Assembly: GCF_030696885.1 (NCBI RefSeq)
Contig: NZ_JAUYRI010000024.1
Location: 62,001-126,000 of the forward strand
Reading direction: 5' to 3'
From: Thiobacillus sp.
GTDB lineage: Bacteria; Pseudomonadota; Gammaproteobacteria; Burkholderiales; Thiobacillaceae
DNA length: 64,000 nt
The first letter of the stretch is position 1. Each line of letters starts with the position of its first letter. Below the pieces are notes generated by a model. That model had not been told where the DNA came from. It did no database searches and was given only the letters and a program-made list of their open reading frames with translations. Of the stretch, positions 35,893 through 46,500 are shown piece by piece. A program made the translations under genes and the position numbers.

Positions 35893-36714
35893 ATGAACTC
35901 CGCCGCCCTGCAGCTGGCCAGCCGGGCCGATATCGAAGCAGAAATCGCGACCCTGCGGCAGTCCGGGCGCCACATCGTGCCGGTGCGCTGGCAGGGCCAG
36001 CCCGCCTGGCTCAAGCTCAGCGTGCCGCAGCCGCCCGCCTGGCGTTATCAGCTGCTGGCCGGCATGGCCCGGCTGCTGCAGCATCCCGCGATGCAGCCGG
36101 TGCGGCCGCACGGCGGCGCCACCGGCATCCGCAACGAAGCGCGCCGCCTCGACAGCCTGGCCGATGCCGGCCTGCGGGTGCCGCAGCTGCTGGCGCATGA
36201 CGAGCACTGGCTGCTGATCTCCGACATCGGCCACACCACGCTCGAAATGCTGCTGCGCCGCAGCGAAGCGGAAACACAAATGGAACACTGGCAGCACGGC
36301 GCCGGCTACATCCTGCAGGCGCATCGGGCGCGCCAGTATCTGAGTCAGGCGTTTGCGCGCAATCTGGTGTGGTCGCCCGAACACGGCTTCGGTGCGATCG
36401 ACTTCGAGGACGATCCGATCAGCGCGATGACGCTGGCGCAGGCGCAAATCCGCGACTGGCTGCCGTACTTCTTCTCCACCGCCATTCACTTCAAGGATCG
36501 GCTGCCCGAACTGTGCGCAGCGATCCAGTCGGTGCTGGCGCAGGAAGACAGCACCGTGCGCGCCGGCGTGATCACCGCGCTGCGTCGCACCGCCTGGCTG
36601 CGCGCATTGCGCTGGCTGCCGGCGCGGATGCAGCGGCGCGACGTGTTGAAGACCCAGTGCTATGGCGAGCTGGCGCGCCTGTGCAGCAGGGCGTCCGCCT
36701 CCGCGCCGGCATAA
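35893..36714 (+). CDS. Protein kinase-like protein (RIO/BUD32/Kdo-kinase-like fold)
   Basis: A 273-residue soluble protein. A nucleotide-lobe VPVRWQGQPAWLKL with a Lys after strand 3 and IDFEDDPI in the position of a DFG motif suggest a small atypical kinase of the RIO or LPS-kinase kind. A canonical HRD loop is not obvious: HRARQYLSQAFARNLVW precedes the acidic motif. The substrate is unknown. The ATG at 35893 lies eight bases after cysG. Being last in the dsr run may reflect coexpression only. Confidence 0.6.
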   Translation: MNSAALQLASRADIEAEIATLRQSGRHIVPVRWQGQPAWLKLSVPQPPAWRYQLLAGMARLLQHPAMQPVRPHGGATGIRNEARRLDSLADAGLRVPQLLAHDEHWLLISDIGHTTLEMLLRRSEAETQMEHWQHGAGYILQAHRARQYLSQAFARNLVWSPEHGFGAIDFEDDPISAMTLAQAQIRDWLPYFFSTAIHFKDRLPELCAAIQSVLAQEDSTVRAGVITALRRTAWLRALRWLPARMQRRDVLKTQCYGELARLCSRASASAPA

Positions 36715-36731
36715 ACCCTGCGCCGCCACGT

Positions 36732-38468
36732 TCAGGAGTGGGACGGCGCGGTCTCCTGCGCCGCTTCCTTCGCCCGCATCTGGATTTCGATGTGTTCGCC
36801 GACATGGCGCACCATGCTGTCGGCCAGCTCGCGTTCGCCCACCCGCACTTCGACCGCATGCTCGCGGCGTAGCAGGTCGGCTTCGTCCTCGCTGTGGCTG
36901 CGCACCACGATATGGATGCGCGGGTTGAGCGTGCGCGCAATCTCGATCATCTTGCGTGCCTTGAAGGCGTCGGGCGTGGCAATCACCAGCATCTGCGCGC
37001 GGGCGACATGCGCCTGGATCAGCACCGCTGGCTCGAACGCATCGCCGACCACGGCGTGGATGCCGCGGCGGCGCAGCTTTTCGACCGCCTCGCGCTGCTG
37101 CTCGGCCACCACATAGGGCACGCCGCGCGCATCAAGCGTTTCGGCAATGCGCTGGCCCACGCGGCCATAGCCCACCAGCACCACGTGGCCGCTCAGCGTA
37201 TGCGAGGCCACGTCGGCAGGCAGCTCGGACAAGGGGTCGTCGGGATGCTCCAGCTTGCGCGCCAGCGCCGAATAGCTGCGAATCCAGGCCTGCGCCGGCT
37301 CCACCGCCTGGAACAGCAACGGGTTGAGCGCAATCGAGATCAGCGCACCGGCCAAGATCAGGCTGTGGCCTTCGACCGGCAGCACGCCGAGTGCCATCCC
37401 GAGGCCGGCCAGAATGAAGGAGAACTCGCCGATCTGCGCCAGGCTCGCCGAGACGGTCAGCGCAGTATTGAGCGGATAGCGAAACGCCAGCACCAGCAGA
37501 AACGCTGCCAGCGACTTGCCGAACACGATAATGGCCACCACCGCCAGCACCTGCAGCGGCTGTTCCAACAGAACATTGGGGTCGAACAGCATGCCGACCG
37601 AGACGAAGAACAGCACCGCAAAGGCGTCGCGCAGCGGCAGGGATTCTTCGGCTGCGCGATAGCTCAGCGCCGATTCGCGCAGCACCATGCCGGCGAAAAA
37701 CGCCACCACCGCAAACGACACGCCGAACACCGCCGACGAACCATAGGCAATTCCCAGCGCTGCCGCCACCACGCATAGCGTGAACAATTCGCGCGAACCG
37801 GTGCGCGCCACCTGCCACAGCAGCCAGGGAAACACGCGCCGCCCCACCACCAGCATCAGCACAATGAACAGTGCCACCTGGCCGAGCGTGATCGCCAGCG
37901 TGGTCAGCAGCGAGGATACGTCGGTTGCGCCGGCGGCGCTGCCCAGCGTCGCGGCCAGCGGCGGCAGCAGCACCAGCACCAGCACCATCACCAGGTCTTC
38001 CACCACCAGCCAGCCCACCGCAATGCGGCCGTTCGGCGTGGCCAGCACGCCGCGGCTTTCCAACGCCTTCAGCAGCACCACCGTGCTCGCCACCGACAGC
38101 GACAGCCCGAACACCACGCCCGCCATCAGGTCCCAGCCCCACCAGTGGGCCAGGCCCATGCCCATTGCGGTGGCCACGGCAATCTGCACCACCGCCCCGG
38201 GCAGCGCGATCTTCTTCACCGACAGCAGGTCGTCTAGCGAGAAATGCAGTCCCACGCCGAACATCAGCAGCATCACGCCGATCTCGGCCAATTGCCCGGC
38301 CAGCGCGGTGTCGGCCACAAATCCCGGGGTGTAGGGCCCGAGCACGATGCCGGCCAGCAGATAGCCGATCAGCGCAGGCAGCTTCAGGCGCACCGCAACG
38401 AAGCCGAAAATCAGCGCCAGCCCGAGCGCGGCGGCAATCGTGGTAATGAGGTCGACGCTGTGGGGCAT
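36732..38468 (-). CDS. Kef/YbaL-type cation:proton antiporter with RCK domain
   Basis: A 578-residue CPA2 antiporter: about 12-13 hydrophobic segments over residues 1-380, then a linker and an RCK_N/TrkA-N domain beginning VVLVGYGRVGQRIAETL (about 415-545), which binds nucleotides to gate transport. The length matches YbaL/RosB more than glutathione-gated KefB/C. It converges with the kinase-like gene and is divergent from nifJ. Confidence 0.88.
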   Translation of the reverse strand: MPHSVDLITTIAAALGLALIFGFVAVRLKLPALIGYLLAGIVLGPYTPGFVADTALAGQLAEIGVMLLMFGVGLHFSLDDLLSVKKIALPGAVVQIAVATAMGMGLAHWWGWDLMAGVVFGLSLSVASTVVLLKALESRGVLATPNGRIAVGWLVVEDLVMVLVLVLLPPLAATLGSAAGATDVSSLLTTLAITLGQVALFIVLMLVVGRRVFPWLLWQVARTGSRELFTLCVVAAALGIAYGSSAVFGVSFAVVAFFAGMVLRESALSYRAAEESLPLRDAFAVLFFVSVGMLFDPNVLLEQPLQVLAVVAIIVFGKSLAAFLLVLAFRYPLNTALTVSASLAQIGEFSFILAGLGMALGVLPVEGHSLILAGALISIALNPLLFQAVEPAQAWIRSYSALARKLEHPDDPLSELPADVASHTLSGHVVLVGYGRVGQRIAETLDARGVPYVVAEQQREAVEKLRRRGIHAVVGDAFEPAVLIQAHVARAQMLVIATPDAFKARKMIEIARTLNPRIHIVVRSHSEDEADLLRREHAVEVRVGERELADSMVRHVGEHIEIQMRAKEAAQETAPSHS

Positions 38469-38601
38469 GGTTGGGAAGAGGCGGGCACCTATGACTTTCG
38501 ACGCTGCGATTTTACAGGACGCCTGATGTCGCCGACTTGAGACGACTCATTCCCGAGTCGGGACTAGAATGAAAGATGAACCTGTCAGGTAAATGCCCGC
38601 C

Positions 38602-41600
38602 ATGACCATCAAGCTCCACCCGCAAGGGGTAGGCCGTGGTTTTAAAGACGCTATCCCAAGGGATACACCTTCGGATAAAGCGTCAACAACCACGCTCACC
38701 CTCGATGGCAACGAAGCCGTCGCCCGCATGGCCTATCTCGCCAACGAGGTGATCGCGATCTATCCCATCACGCCGGCGTCCGCCATGGGCGAATGGGCCG
38801 ACGAATGGGCCGCCCAGGGCAAGCCCAACCTGTGGGGCGCGGTGCCGAAAATCATCGAGATGCAGTCCGAAGGCGGTGCCGCTGGCGCGCTGCATGGCGC
38901 GCTCACCGCCGGTGCGCTGGCGACCAGCTTCACCGCGAGCCAGGGTTTGCTCCTGATGATCCCCAACCTCTACAAGATTGCCGGCGAGCTCACGCCCTTC
39001 GTCCTGCACGTCGCCGCGCGCGCGGTCGCCACCCACGCGCTGTCGATCTTCGGCGACCAGTCCGACGTCATGGCGTGCCGCGCTACCGGCTGCGCGCTGC
39101 TCGCGTCCAATTCGCCGCAGGAAGCGCAGGACATGGCAGTCATCGCGCAGGCGGCGACGCTCGCCGGGCGCATCCCGGTGATCCACTTCTTCGACGGCTT
39201 CCGCACCTCGCACGAAGTGGCCAAGATCGCCGCGGTCGAGGCCGACACCGTCGCCGCCCTGCTCGACGCCGAGCTGATTGCCGCGCACCGCGCCCGCGCG
39301 CTGTCGCCCGAGCATCCGGTGCTGCGCGGCACCTCGCAGAACCCGGACGTGTTCTTCCAGTCGCGCGAGCGCGCCAACCCCTACTACGATGCGTTTCCGC
39401 AGATCGTGCAGGATGCGATGGACCGCTTCGGCGAACTCACCGGCCGCCATTACACGCTGTTCGACTATGTCGGCGCGGCGGATGCCGAGCGGGTGATCGT
39501 GCTCATGGGATCGGGCGCCGAAACCGTGCACGAGACGGTCGAGCACCTGCTTGCCCGTGGCGAAAAAGTGGGCGTGCTGAAGGTGCGCCTGTACCGGCCG
39601 TTTTCGCCCGGCGCGCTGCTCGCTGTGCTGCCCGCCACGGCAAACGCCATTGCCGTGCTCGACCGCTGCAAGGAGCCGGGATCGGACGGCGAGCCGCTGT
39701 ACAAGGACGTGGTGACGGCGCTGGCACAGGCCGCGGCGGATGGCGTTCGCGTTATGCCGCGCGTGATCGGCGGCCGCTACGGCCTCGCCAGCAAGGAATT
39801 CACCCCCGGCATGGTCAAAGCCGTTTTCGACGAACTGTCGAATGCCGCGCCCAGGCGCGAATTCACGGTCGGCATTCTCGACGACTTGACGCATCTCTCG
39901 CTGCCGTGGGATGCGGACTTCCGCACCGACGCCTCGTGCCAGTTGCAGCACGCTGTGTTCTGGGGCCTGGGCGCCGACGGCACGGTGTCGGCCAACAAGA
40001 ACTCGATCAAGATCCTCGGCGAAGCGACCGATCTGCAGGCGCAGGGCTACTTCGTCTACGACTCGAAGAAATCCGGCGCAGTCACCGTGTCGCACCTGCG
40101 CTTCGGCCCGGCGGTGATCCGTTCCACCTATCTGGTCGAGCCCGGCATGGCCGGCTTCGTCGCCTGCCACCAGCCGATGTTCGTGGACCGCTACGCACTG
40201 CTTGAACACGCCGCGCCCGGTGGGGTTTTCCTGCTCAACACCCCGGCCATGCCCGATGCGGTGTGGGATACGCTGCCGCACACGCTGCGCGTGCAGATCG
40301 TCGAGAAGCACCTGCAGCTGTGGGTGATCGACGCCTACGCTGTCGCCGCCGAGGCAGGCATGGGACGGCGCATCAACACCATCATGCAGACCTGCTTCTT
40401 CGCCATTTCCGGCATCCTGCCGAAGGAGCAGGCGATTGCCGCGATCAAGCAGGCGGTCGACAAGACCTATGGCAAGAAGAGCAAGCGACTGGTCGAGCTC
40501 AACTACAAGGCAATCGACATGACCCTGGCGGAGCTGCATCAGGCCAGCATCCCGGCAGAGACGGAAAGCGTCGAAACAGAGCGCGCTTCCGCCGCAACGG
40601 TGGATACCCCCGACTTCGTGCGCGACCTCACGCTGCCGATCTACCACGGCGACGGCGACGCGCTGCCCGTGTCGCGCTTTCCCGCCGATGGCACCTATCC
40701 CCTCGGCACCGCGCGTTTTGAAAAGCGCAACATCGCGCTGGAAATCCCGGTGTGGGACGCCGACCTTTGCACCCAGTGCGGCAAATGCGTGTTCGTCTGT
40801 CCGCACAGCGCGATCCGCGCGCGGGCCTTCAAGGCCGAGGACGCGGCCGAGGCACCGCCGACCTTCAAGCACGTGCCGGCGAAGAGCAAGGACTTCCCCG
40901 CCGGCACCCATATCAGCTATCAGGTGGCGCCGGAGGATTGCACCGGCTGCGGCGATTGCGTCGAGGCCTGTCCGATCCACGACAAATCCAATGTCAGCCA
41001 CCGCGCGGTGAACATGGCGCCGATCGACCCGCTGCGCGATCCCGAGCGCGACAACTTCGCCTTCTTCCTGCGCCTGCCCGAATTCGACCGTAGCGCGATC
41101 AAGCACGGCACCATCCCAGGATCGATGCTGCTCGACCCACTGTTCGAGTTTTCCGGGGCCTGCGCCGGCTGCGGCGAGACGCCCTATATCAAGCTCGCCA
41201 CGCAACTGTTCGGCGACCGCATGCTGATCGCCAACGCCACCGGCTGCTCGTCGATCTACGGCGGCAACCTGCCGTCCACGCCCTACACGGTGAACGGCGC
41301 CGGCCGCGGCCCGGCGTGGAGCAATTCACTGTTCGAGGACAACGCCGAATTCGGTCTCGGTATGCGGCTCAGCTCAGATCAGTTGATGGACTACGCGAAG
41401 CAACTGGTGCGTGAACTCGCCACGGACATCGGCGGCGATCTCGTCGAAGCGCTGGTCAACGCCGACCAGCGCGAGGAAGCCGGCATCGTCGACCAGCGCG
41501 GTCGCGTCGCGGCGCTGGTCGACAAACTGGCGGCCTCCCAGCACCCGCGCGCGAAGGAACTCGCCAGCGTCGCCGAATGGCTGATCCGCCGCTCGGTGTG

Positions 41601-42258
41601 GATCATCGGCGGTGACGGCTGGGCCTACGACATCGGCTACGGCGGCCTTGACCATGTGCTGGCGCTGCCCTACGACGTCAACATCCTGGTGCTCGACACC
41701 GAGGTCTATTCCAACACTGGCGGGCAGACCTCCAAGGCCACCCCGATCGGCGCCGTCGCCAAGTTCTCCGCCGGCGGCAAGGCCACCGCGAAGAAGGATC
41801 TGGCCAAACTGGCATCCGACTACGGCCACGTCTATGTCGCCACCGTCGCCTACGGCGCCAAGGACGTGCAGACCCTGCGCGTGTTCCACGAGGCCGAGGC
41901 CTACCCCGGCCCCTCGCTGATCGTCGCTTACAGCCCGTGCATCGCCCATGGCTACGACATGCTCTACAACCAGCGTCAGCAGGAACTCGCGGTGAAAAGC
42001 GGCCACTGGCCGCTGATCCGCTTCGACCCGCGGCTGGCGGAGGCGGGCGGCAATCCCTTCAAGCTCGATTCCGCCGCGCCGAGCCAGCCGATCAAGACCT
42101 TCATGGAATCCGAAACCCGCTTCGCCATGCTGCAGCGCAGCCATCCGGAGGCGGCGCAGCGTTTCCTCGAACAGGCGCAAGCTGACGCCGAGCGGCGCTT
42201 CAAGGCCTACCAGGACATGGCAGAGGGCCATGCCGACGCATCCAAAAAGGACGCCTGA
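38602..42258 (+). CDS. nifJ: Pyruvate:ferredoxin (flavodoxin) oxidoreductase NifJ
   Basis: A 1218-residue single-chain PFOR. Domain I begins TLDGNEAVARMAYLANEVIAIYPITP (about residues 30-60). A ferredoxin domain follows near 715-800, with CTQCGKCVFVCP and CTGCGDCVEACP. The C-terminal TPP domain has GDGWAYDIGYGGLDHVLA and cluster cysteines in CAGCGETPY. It links pyruvate oxidation to low-potential electron carriers, or runs in reverse for CO2 fixation. About 33 extra residues precede the usual start and come from a segment with inverted repeats (38647-38684). No later start codon lies in frame. Confidence 0.93.
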   Translation: MTIKLHPQGVGRGFKDAIPRDTPSDKASTTTLTLDGNEAVARMAYLANEVIAIYPITPASAMGEWADEWAAQGKPNLWGAVPKIIEMQSEGGAAGALHGALTAGALATSFTASQGLLLMIPNLYKIAGELTPFVLHVAARAVATHALSIFGDQSDVMACRATGCALLASNSPQEAQDMAVIAQAATLAGRIPVIHFFDGFRTSHEVAKIAAVEADTVAALLDAELIAAHRARALSPEHPVLRGTSQNPDVFFQSRERANPYYDAFPQIVQDAMDRFGELTGRHYTLFDYVGAADAERVIVLMGSGAETVHETVEHLLARGEKVGVLKVRLYRPFSPGALLAVLPATANAIAVLDRCKEPGSDGEPLYKDVVTALAQAAADGVRVMPRVIGGRYGLASKEFTPGMVKAVFDELSNAAPRREFTVGILDDLTHLSLPWDADFRTDASCQLQHAVFWGLGADGTVSANKNSIKILGEATDLQAQGYFVYDSKKSGAVTVSHLRFGPAVIRSTYLVEPGMAGFVACHQPMFVDRYALLEHAAPGGVFLLNTPAMPDAVWDTLPHTLRVQIVEKHLQLWVIDAYAVAAEAGMGRRINTIMQTCFFAISGILPKEQAIAAIKQAVDKTYGKKSKRLVELNYKAIDMTLAELHQASIPAETESVETERASAATVDTPDFVRDLTLPIYHGDGDALPVSRFPADGTYPLGTARFEKRNIALEIPVWDADLCTQCGKCVFVCPHSAIRARAFKAEDAAEAPPTFKHVPAKSKDFPAGTHISYQVAPEDCTGCGDCVEACPIHDKSNVSHRAVNMAPIDPLRDPERDNFAFFLRLPEFDRSAIKHGTIPGSMLLDPLFEFSGACAGCGETPYIKLATQLFGDRMLIANATGCSSIYGGNLPSTPYTVNGAGRGPAWSNSLFEDNAEFGLGMRLSSDQLMDYAKQLVRELATDIGGDLVEALVNADQREEAGIVDQRGRVAALVDKLAASQHPRAKELASVAEWLIRRSVWIIGGDGWAYDIGYGGLDHVLALPYDVNILVLDTEVYSNTGGQTSKATPIGAVAKFSAGGKATAKKDLAKLASDYGHVYVATVAYGAKDVQTLRVFHEAEAYPGPSLIVAYSPCIAHGYDMLYNQRQQELAVKSGHWPLIRFDPRLAEAGGNPFKLDSAAPSQPIKTFMESETRFAMLQRSHPEAAQRFLEQAQADAERRFKAYQDMAEGHADASKKDA

Positions 42259-42259
42259 C

Positions 42260-43273
42260 ATGATCGACCTCTCCACCGATTACCTCGGACTCAAGCTGAA
42301 GAACCCGCTGGTGCCTTCCGCCTCGCCGCTGTCGCGCGACCTCGATACCGCGCTGCGGCTGGAGGATGCCGGCGCCGCGGCGCTGGTGATGTATTCGCTG
42401 TTCGAGGAGGAACTGCAGGCGGAGGACGCGATGCTCGACCGCTTCCTCACGCACGCCGACCTCGGTCACGGCGAAGCGGACAGCTTTCTGCCCGACCACG
42501 GCGAATTCCGGGGCGGGCTCGAGCGTTACCTGTCGCACCTGCACCAGCTCAAGCGGCGGCTCGAAATTCCCGTGGTAGCCAGCCTCAACGGCGTGTCGCC
42601 CTCGGGCTGGGTGGCGCTTGGCCGCGAACTGGAGTTGGCTGGCGCCGATGCGCTGGAACTCAACGTCTACCATGTCGCCGCCGACATGCAGCAGTCCGGC
42701 CACGCAGTGGAAGCGCGCTACCTGGAGCTGCTGGCCGACCTGCGCCGCGTCGTCAGCCTGCCGATCGTGATGAAGCTCTCGCCCTATTTCTCGTCGCTGC
42801 CCAATTTCGTCAAGCAGCTGCAGACCGCCGGGGCGCAGGGTGTCGCGCTGTTCAACCGCTTCTACCAGCCTGATATCGACCTCGACGAATTGCGCATGAC
42901 CGACCAGCTGCATCTGTCGTCCGCCGACGAAGCGCTGCTCCGCATCCGCTGGATCTCCATCCTGCATGGCCGCACGCAACTCACGCTCGCCGCCACCGGC
43001 GGCGTTCACAGCGAGAGCGAGGCGCTCAAGCTTTTGCTGGCCGGTGCCGACGTCGTGCACCTCGCTTCCTGCCTGCTCGCGCACGGCCCCGGCAAGCTCA
43101 CCGACATCCTGGCGGGCCTGCAGCACTGGATGGAGGAAAGGGAATATGAATCGGTCGCCCAGATGAAGGGCAGCATGAGCCAGCAGAACCTGCCCGACCC
43201 CTCGGTTGTCGCGCGTGCCAGCTATCTAAGGGTATTGGACAGCTTCACGGCGAAACCGGGCGTGTGGTCATAG
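42260..43273 (+). CDS. Dihydroorotate dehydrogenase-like protein
   Basis: A 337-residue TIM-barrel FMN protein of the DHOD class. It shows LKLKNPLVPSASPLSRD near the start, the NGVSPSGW loop, LNVYHV around residue 135 and a phosphate-binding ATGGVHS near 250. The true PyrD Cys/Ser base is not obvious. It lies one base after nifJ, a pairing seen in several bacteria where the two are coexpressed, so a redox role tied to NifJ is more likely than pyrimidine synthesis. Confidence 0.85.
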   Translation: MIDLSTDYLGLKLKNPLVPSASPLSRDLDTALRLEDAGAAALVMYSLFEEELQAEDAMLDRFLTHADLGHGEADSFLPDHGEFRGGLERYLSHLHQLKRRLEIPVVASLNGVSPSGWVALGRELELAGADALELNVYHVAADMQQSGHAVEARYLELLADLRRVVSLPIVMKLSPYFSSLPNFVKQLQTAGAQGVALFNRFYQPDIDLDELRMTDQLHLSSADEALLRIRWISILHGRTQLTLAATGGVHSESEALKLLLAGADVVHLASCLLAHGPGKLTDILAGLQHWMEEREYESVAQMKGSMSQQNLPDPSVVARASYLRVLDSFTAKPGVWS

Positions 43274-43430
43274 GGTTTGGGGCAGGGCTGTCGCAGAAGG
43301 AGTCGGCAGTGTCCTGCAGGCAAGCGTGAACGCGCGTGCCCTCCACGCTAGATCCGATCCGGACCGTCGCGCCCTCGAGGGCGGAGCCAGACCGCGCTTC
43401 GTAGTGAGCCTGCGTGCAAAGCAAGACAGG

Positions 43431-43460
43431 AAAAGCACTGTAAAAACAGGGCTTTTCTCT
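43431..43460 (+). terminator. Probable terminator downstream of the nifJ operon
   Basis: AAAAGC-A-CTGT pairs with ACAG-G-GCTTTT around an AAAA loop (43431-43456), leading into TCTCT. It lies within the 233-base gap (43274-43506), in which no gene is apparent. Confidence 0.6.
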
Positions 43461-43506
43461 GTTTGGGCTACGTCTCAGGTCCCCATAATACAAATGGAAT
43501 TCCACT

Positions 43507-46500
43507 ATGACCGAGCCAAGCCCGATGCCGACCCATGCCACCCTGCAGCATTCCGAGCCCGATGCGATCGCGCAGCTGCTGCAGCAGGCGCTCACGCATC
43601 ATCACGCTGGCCGCTTGCTTGAGGCCGGGACGCTTTACCAGACCCTGCTGCAAAGCCAGCCCGATCACGCGGAGGCCAATTACAACCTGGGCGTAATCGC
43701 AGTACAGGCGCAGCAGCCCGAGGCCGGCTTGCCGTATTTCGTGGCGGCACTGAATGCCGATCCGACGCATGGGCGCTACTGGGTGAATTACATCGATGCC
43801 CTCGTGCAGGCCGGCCAGCAGGACGAGGCGCGTACCGTGCTGGCGCTCGCCCGGCAGCAGGGTCTGGAAGGCAGCGAAGTGGATACGCTGGCGGCGCGGC
43901 TGGGCGACGACGCATTGGTCACAGCACAAGCGGGCCCGGTGGGGCAGGCCGCGTCAGGCGCTGCACCGACCGGTGCTGCATCCGGCGACAGCCCCGGGCG
44001 CGAGGACATGGAAGCACTGATGGCGCTGTATGCGGAAAGGCAGTACGCGGCGCTTGCAGAACGCGCACAACGCATGACTGCGCAGTATCCGCTACACGCG
44101 TTCGGCTGGAAGATCCTGGGCGTTGCGCTGAAGCTGCAGGGCAAGGGCGAGCAGGCACTGGAACCCTTGCAGCAGGCTGCGGCGCTGGCGCCCGCCGACG
44201 TCGAAGCTCACTACAACCTGGGCGTCACCCTGCAGGAACTGGGTCGTCTCGACGCAGCCGAGGCCCGCTACCGTCAGGCGCTGGAGATCGAACCGGTCTA
44301 CGCCGACGCCTACCTCAATCTGGGCGTGACGCTGAGCAAACTGGGCCGGCTGGACGAGGCCGAGGCGCGTCTGCGACAGGCACTCCTGCTCAGGCCGAAT
44401 TACGCCGAAGCGCACAGTAACCTCGGTGCCACGCTGCTGGAACGGGGCCGGCTCGACGAAGCCGAGTCGAGCTACCGGCAGGCGCTGCAACTGGCACCGG
44501 ACAATGCGCGGGCGCACACCAATCTGGGCATCACCCTGCAGCGGCTCGAACGATTGGATGAGGCCGAAACCAGCTGCCGGCGGGCCGTGCAGCTCCTGCC
44601 GGACGATGCCGAGGCGCACGGCAATCTGGGTAACGTCCTCCGGGAAGGCGGGCGTCTGGACGAAGCCGAGGCGAGCTTCAGACAGGCGCTGCGCATCCGT
44701 ACGGACGATGTCACGATGCACAATAATCTGGCGATCACGCTGCAGGAACTGGGCCGGCTGGACGAAGCGGATACGCATTTTCAGCTCGCGCTCTACCTCG
44801 ACCCGAATGATGCCCGCAGCTACGAGAACCGGGCCAACCTGCTGCGCTTCATGGAACGCCTGGACGAAGCCGAAACAAACTATCGCAAGGCCCTGCAGAT
44901 CGCGCCGGAGGATGCCGGGCTGCACCTGAATATGGGCAAGCTGATGCGCGTCATGAACCGGCTCGACGCGGCCGAGGCCAGCTTCAGGCGCGCGCTGGAA
45001 ATCCGCCCGGATGAGGTCAACGCGCTCAACAACCTGGGCGTCACGCTGCAGTACCTGGGCCGGCTGGACGAGGCGGTGGCCTGTTATCGACGCATTCTGC
45101 AGGTCAAGCCGAACAACGCCGGTGCGCTGGCCAATCTGGGCGCGGCCCTGCTGAGCCTGGGCCGGCTGGACGAAGCCGAGGCGTGCTCGCGGCAGGCACT
45201 GCAGATCAACCCGGACCATGCGACGCTGCACAGCAATCTGCTGTATTACCTCTCGCTCAGCGCGTCGACTGATCCGCATGCGCTGTTCCTCGAGCATGTC
45301 AGGTTTGGCGAGCAGTTCGAACCCGCGCTCAGGCCGCACTGGCCGGCGCACACGCAAACACGCGATCCCGAACGCCGCCTGCAGGTCGGCTTTGTCTCGG
45401 CCGATTTCTACAACCATGCGGTCGCCACGTTCATCGAGCCGATGATCGCGCAGCTGTCCGGCCATCCGCAGTTGTCGCTGCATGCCTACTACAACAATTT
45501 CTTCGACGACGAGGTGACAGCGCGCCTGCGCGGGCACTTTGCCCACTGGAACCCGATCGCCGGCCTGTCGGATGCGACGCTGGCAGACAAGATCCACGCG
45601 GACGGCATCGACATCCTGATCGACCTTTCGGGGCACACCGGCGAGAATCGCCTGCTGGTCTTCGCGCGCAAGCCGACGCCGATTCAGGCCACCTGGATGG
45701 GCTATCCCGGCACCACAGGCATGCGCGCCATGGACTACTACCTGGGCGACCGGCTCTTCCTGCCGCCCGGTGAGTTCGAAGATCAGTTCACCGAAAAGAT
45801 CGTGTATCTGCCGGCCAACTCGCCTTACCTGCCAGTCAAGGATGCCCCACCGATCGGCAGGCTGCCTGCACTCGACAATGGCCATCTCACCTTCGGCAGC
45901 TTCAGCCGGCCGAACAAGCTCAGCCCGACCGTCATTGCCGTATGGGCGCAACTGCTGCGGGCATTGCCCGATTCCAGAATGCTGTTGGTCGGGATTCCCG
46001 AAGCGGGCAGCTGCGAGACCCTGATCGAATGGTTCGCGGCGGAAGGCATCGCGCGCGAACGTTTGAGCCTGCATCCCCGCTGCAAGCTCGATGTCTATCT
46101 GGCCCTGCACCACCAGGTCGACATCTGTCTCGATACCTTCCCCTGCAATGGCGGCACCACGACCCTCAATGCATTGTGGATGGGCGTGCCGACGCTCACC
46201 CTTGCGGGCAGCACGGCAGCGGGGCGCTCAGGCGCATCGATTCTCGGCCACGCGGGCCTGGAATCGTTCGTGGCCCACGACACCGCCGACTTCCTGGCGA
46301 AGGGGGTGTCGTGGAATGAACAGCGTGCCGAGCTGGCGGACATCCGGGCAGGCCTGCGGGAACGCTTTGCGCAGTCTGTCCGCGGGCAGCCGGCGCTGGT
46401 TGCAGCGGGGGTGGCGCGCGCCCTGCGCGTGATGTGGCAACGCTGGTGCGCGGAACTGCCGGTGGAATCGTTCGAAGTGACGCTGCAGGACATCCAACAC

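Noticed and set aside
38683-41205. 840-residue minus-strand open frame opposite nifJ
   Set aside because: It lies entirely within nifJ, which has clear PFOR domains; the opposite frame has no recognisable domain or ribosome site.
42260-43273. Assigning the gene after nifJ as pyrD
   Set aside because: It has a DHOD-like barrel, but the catalytic base region is not clear and the context is nifJ rather than pyrimidine synthesis, so no symbol is given.
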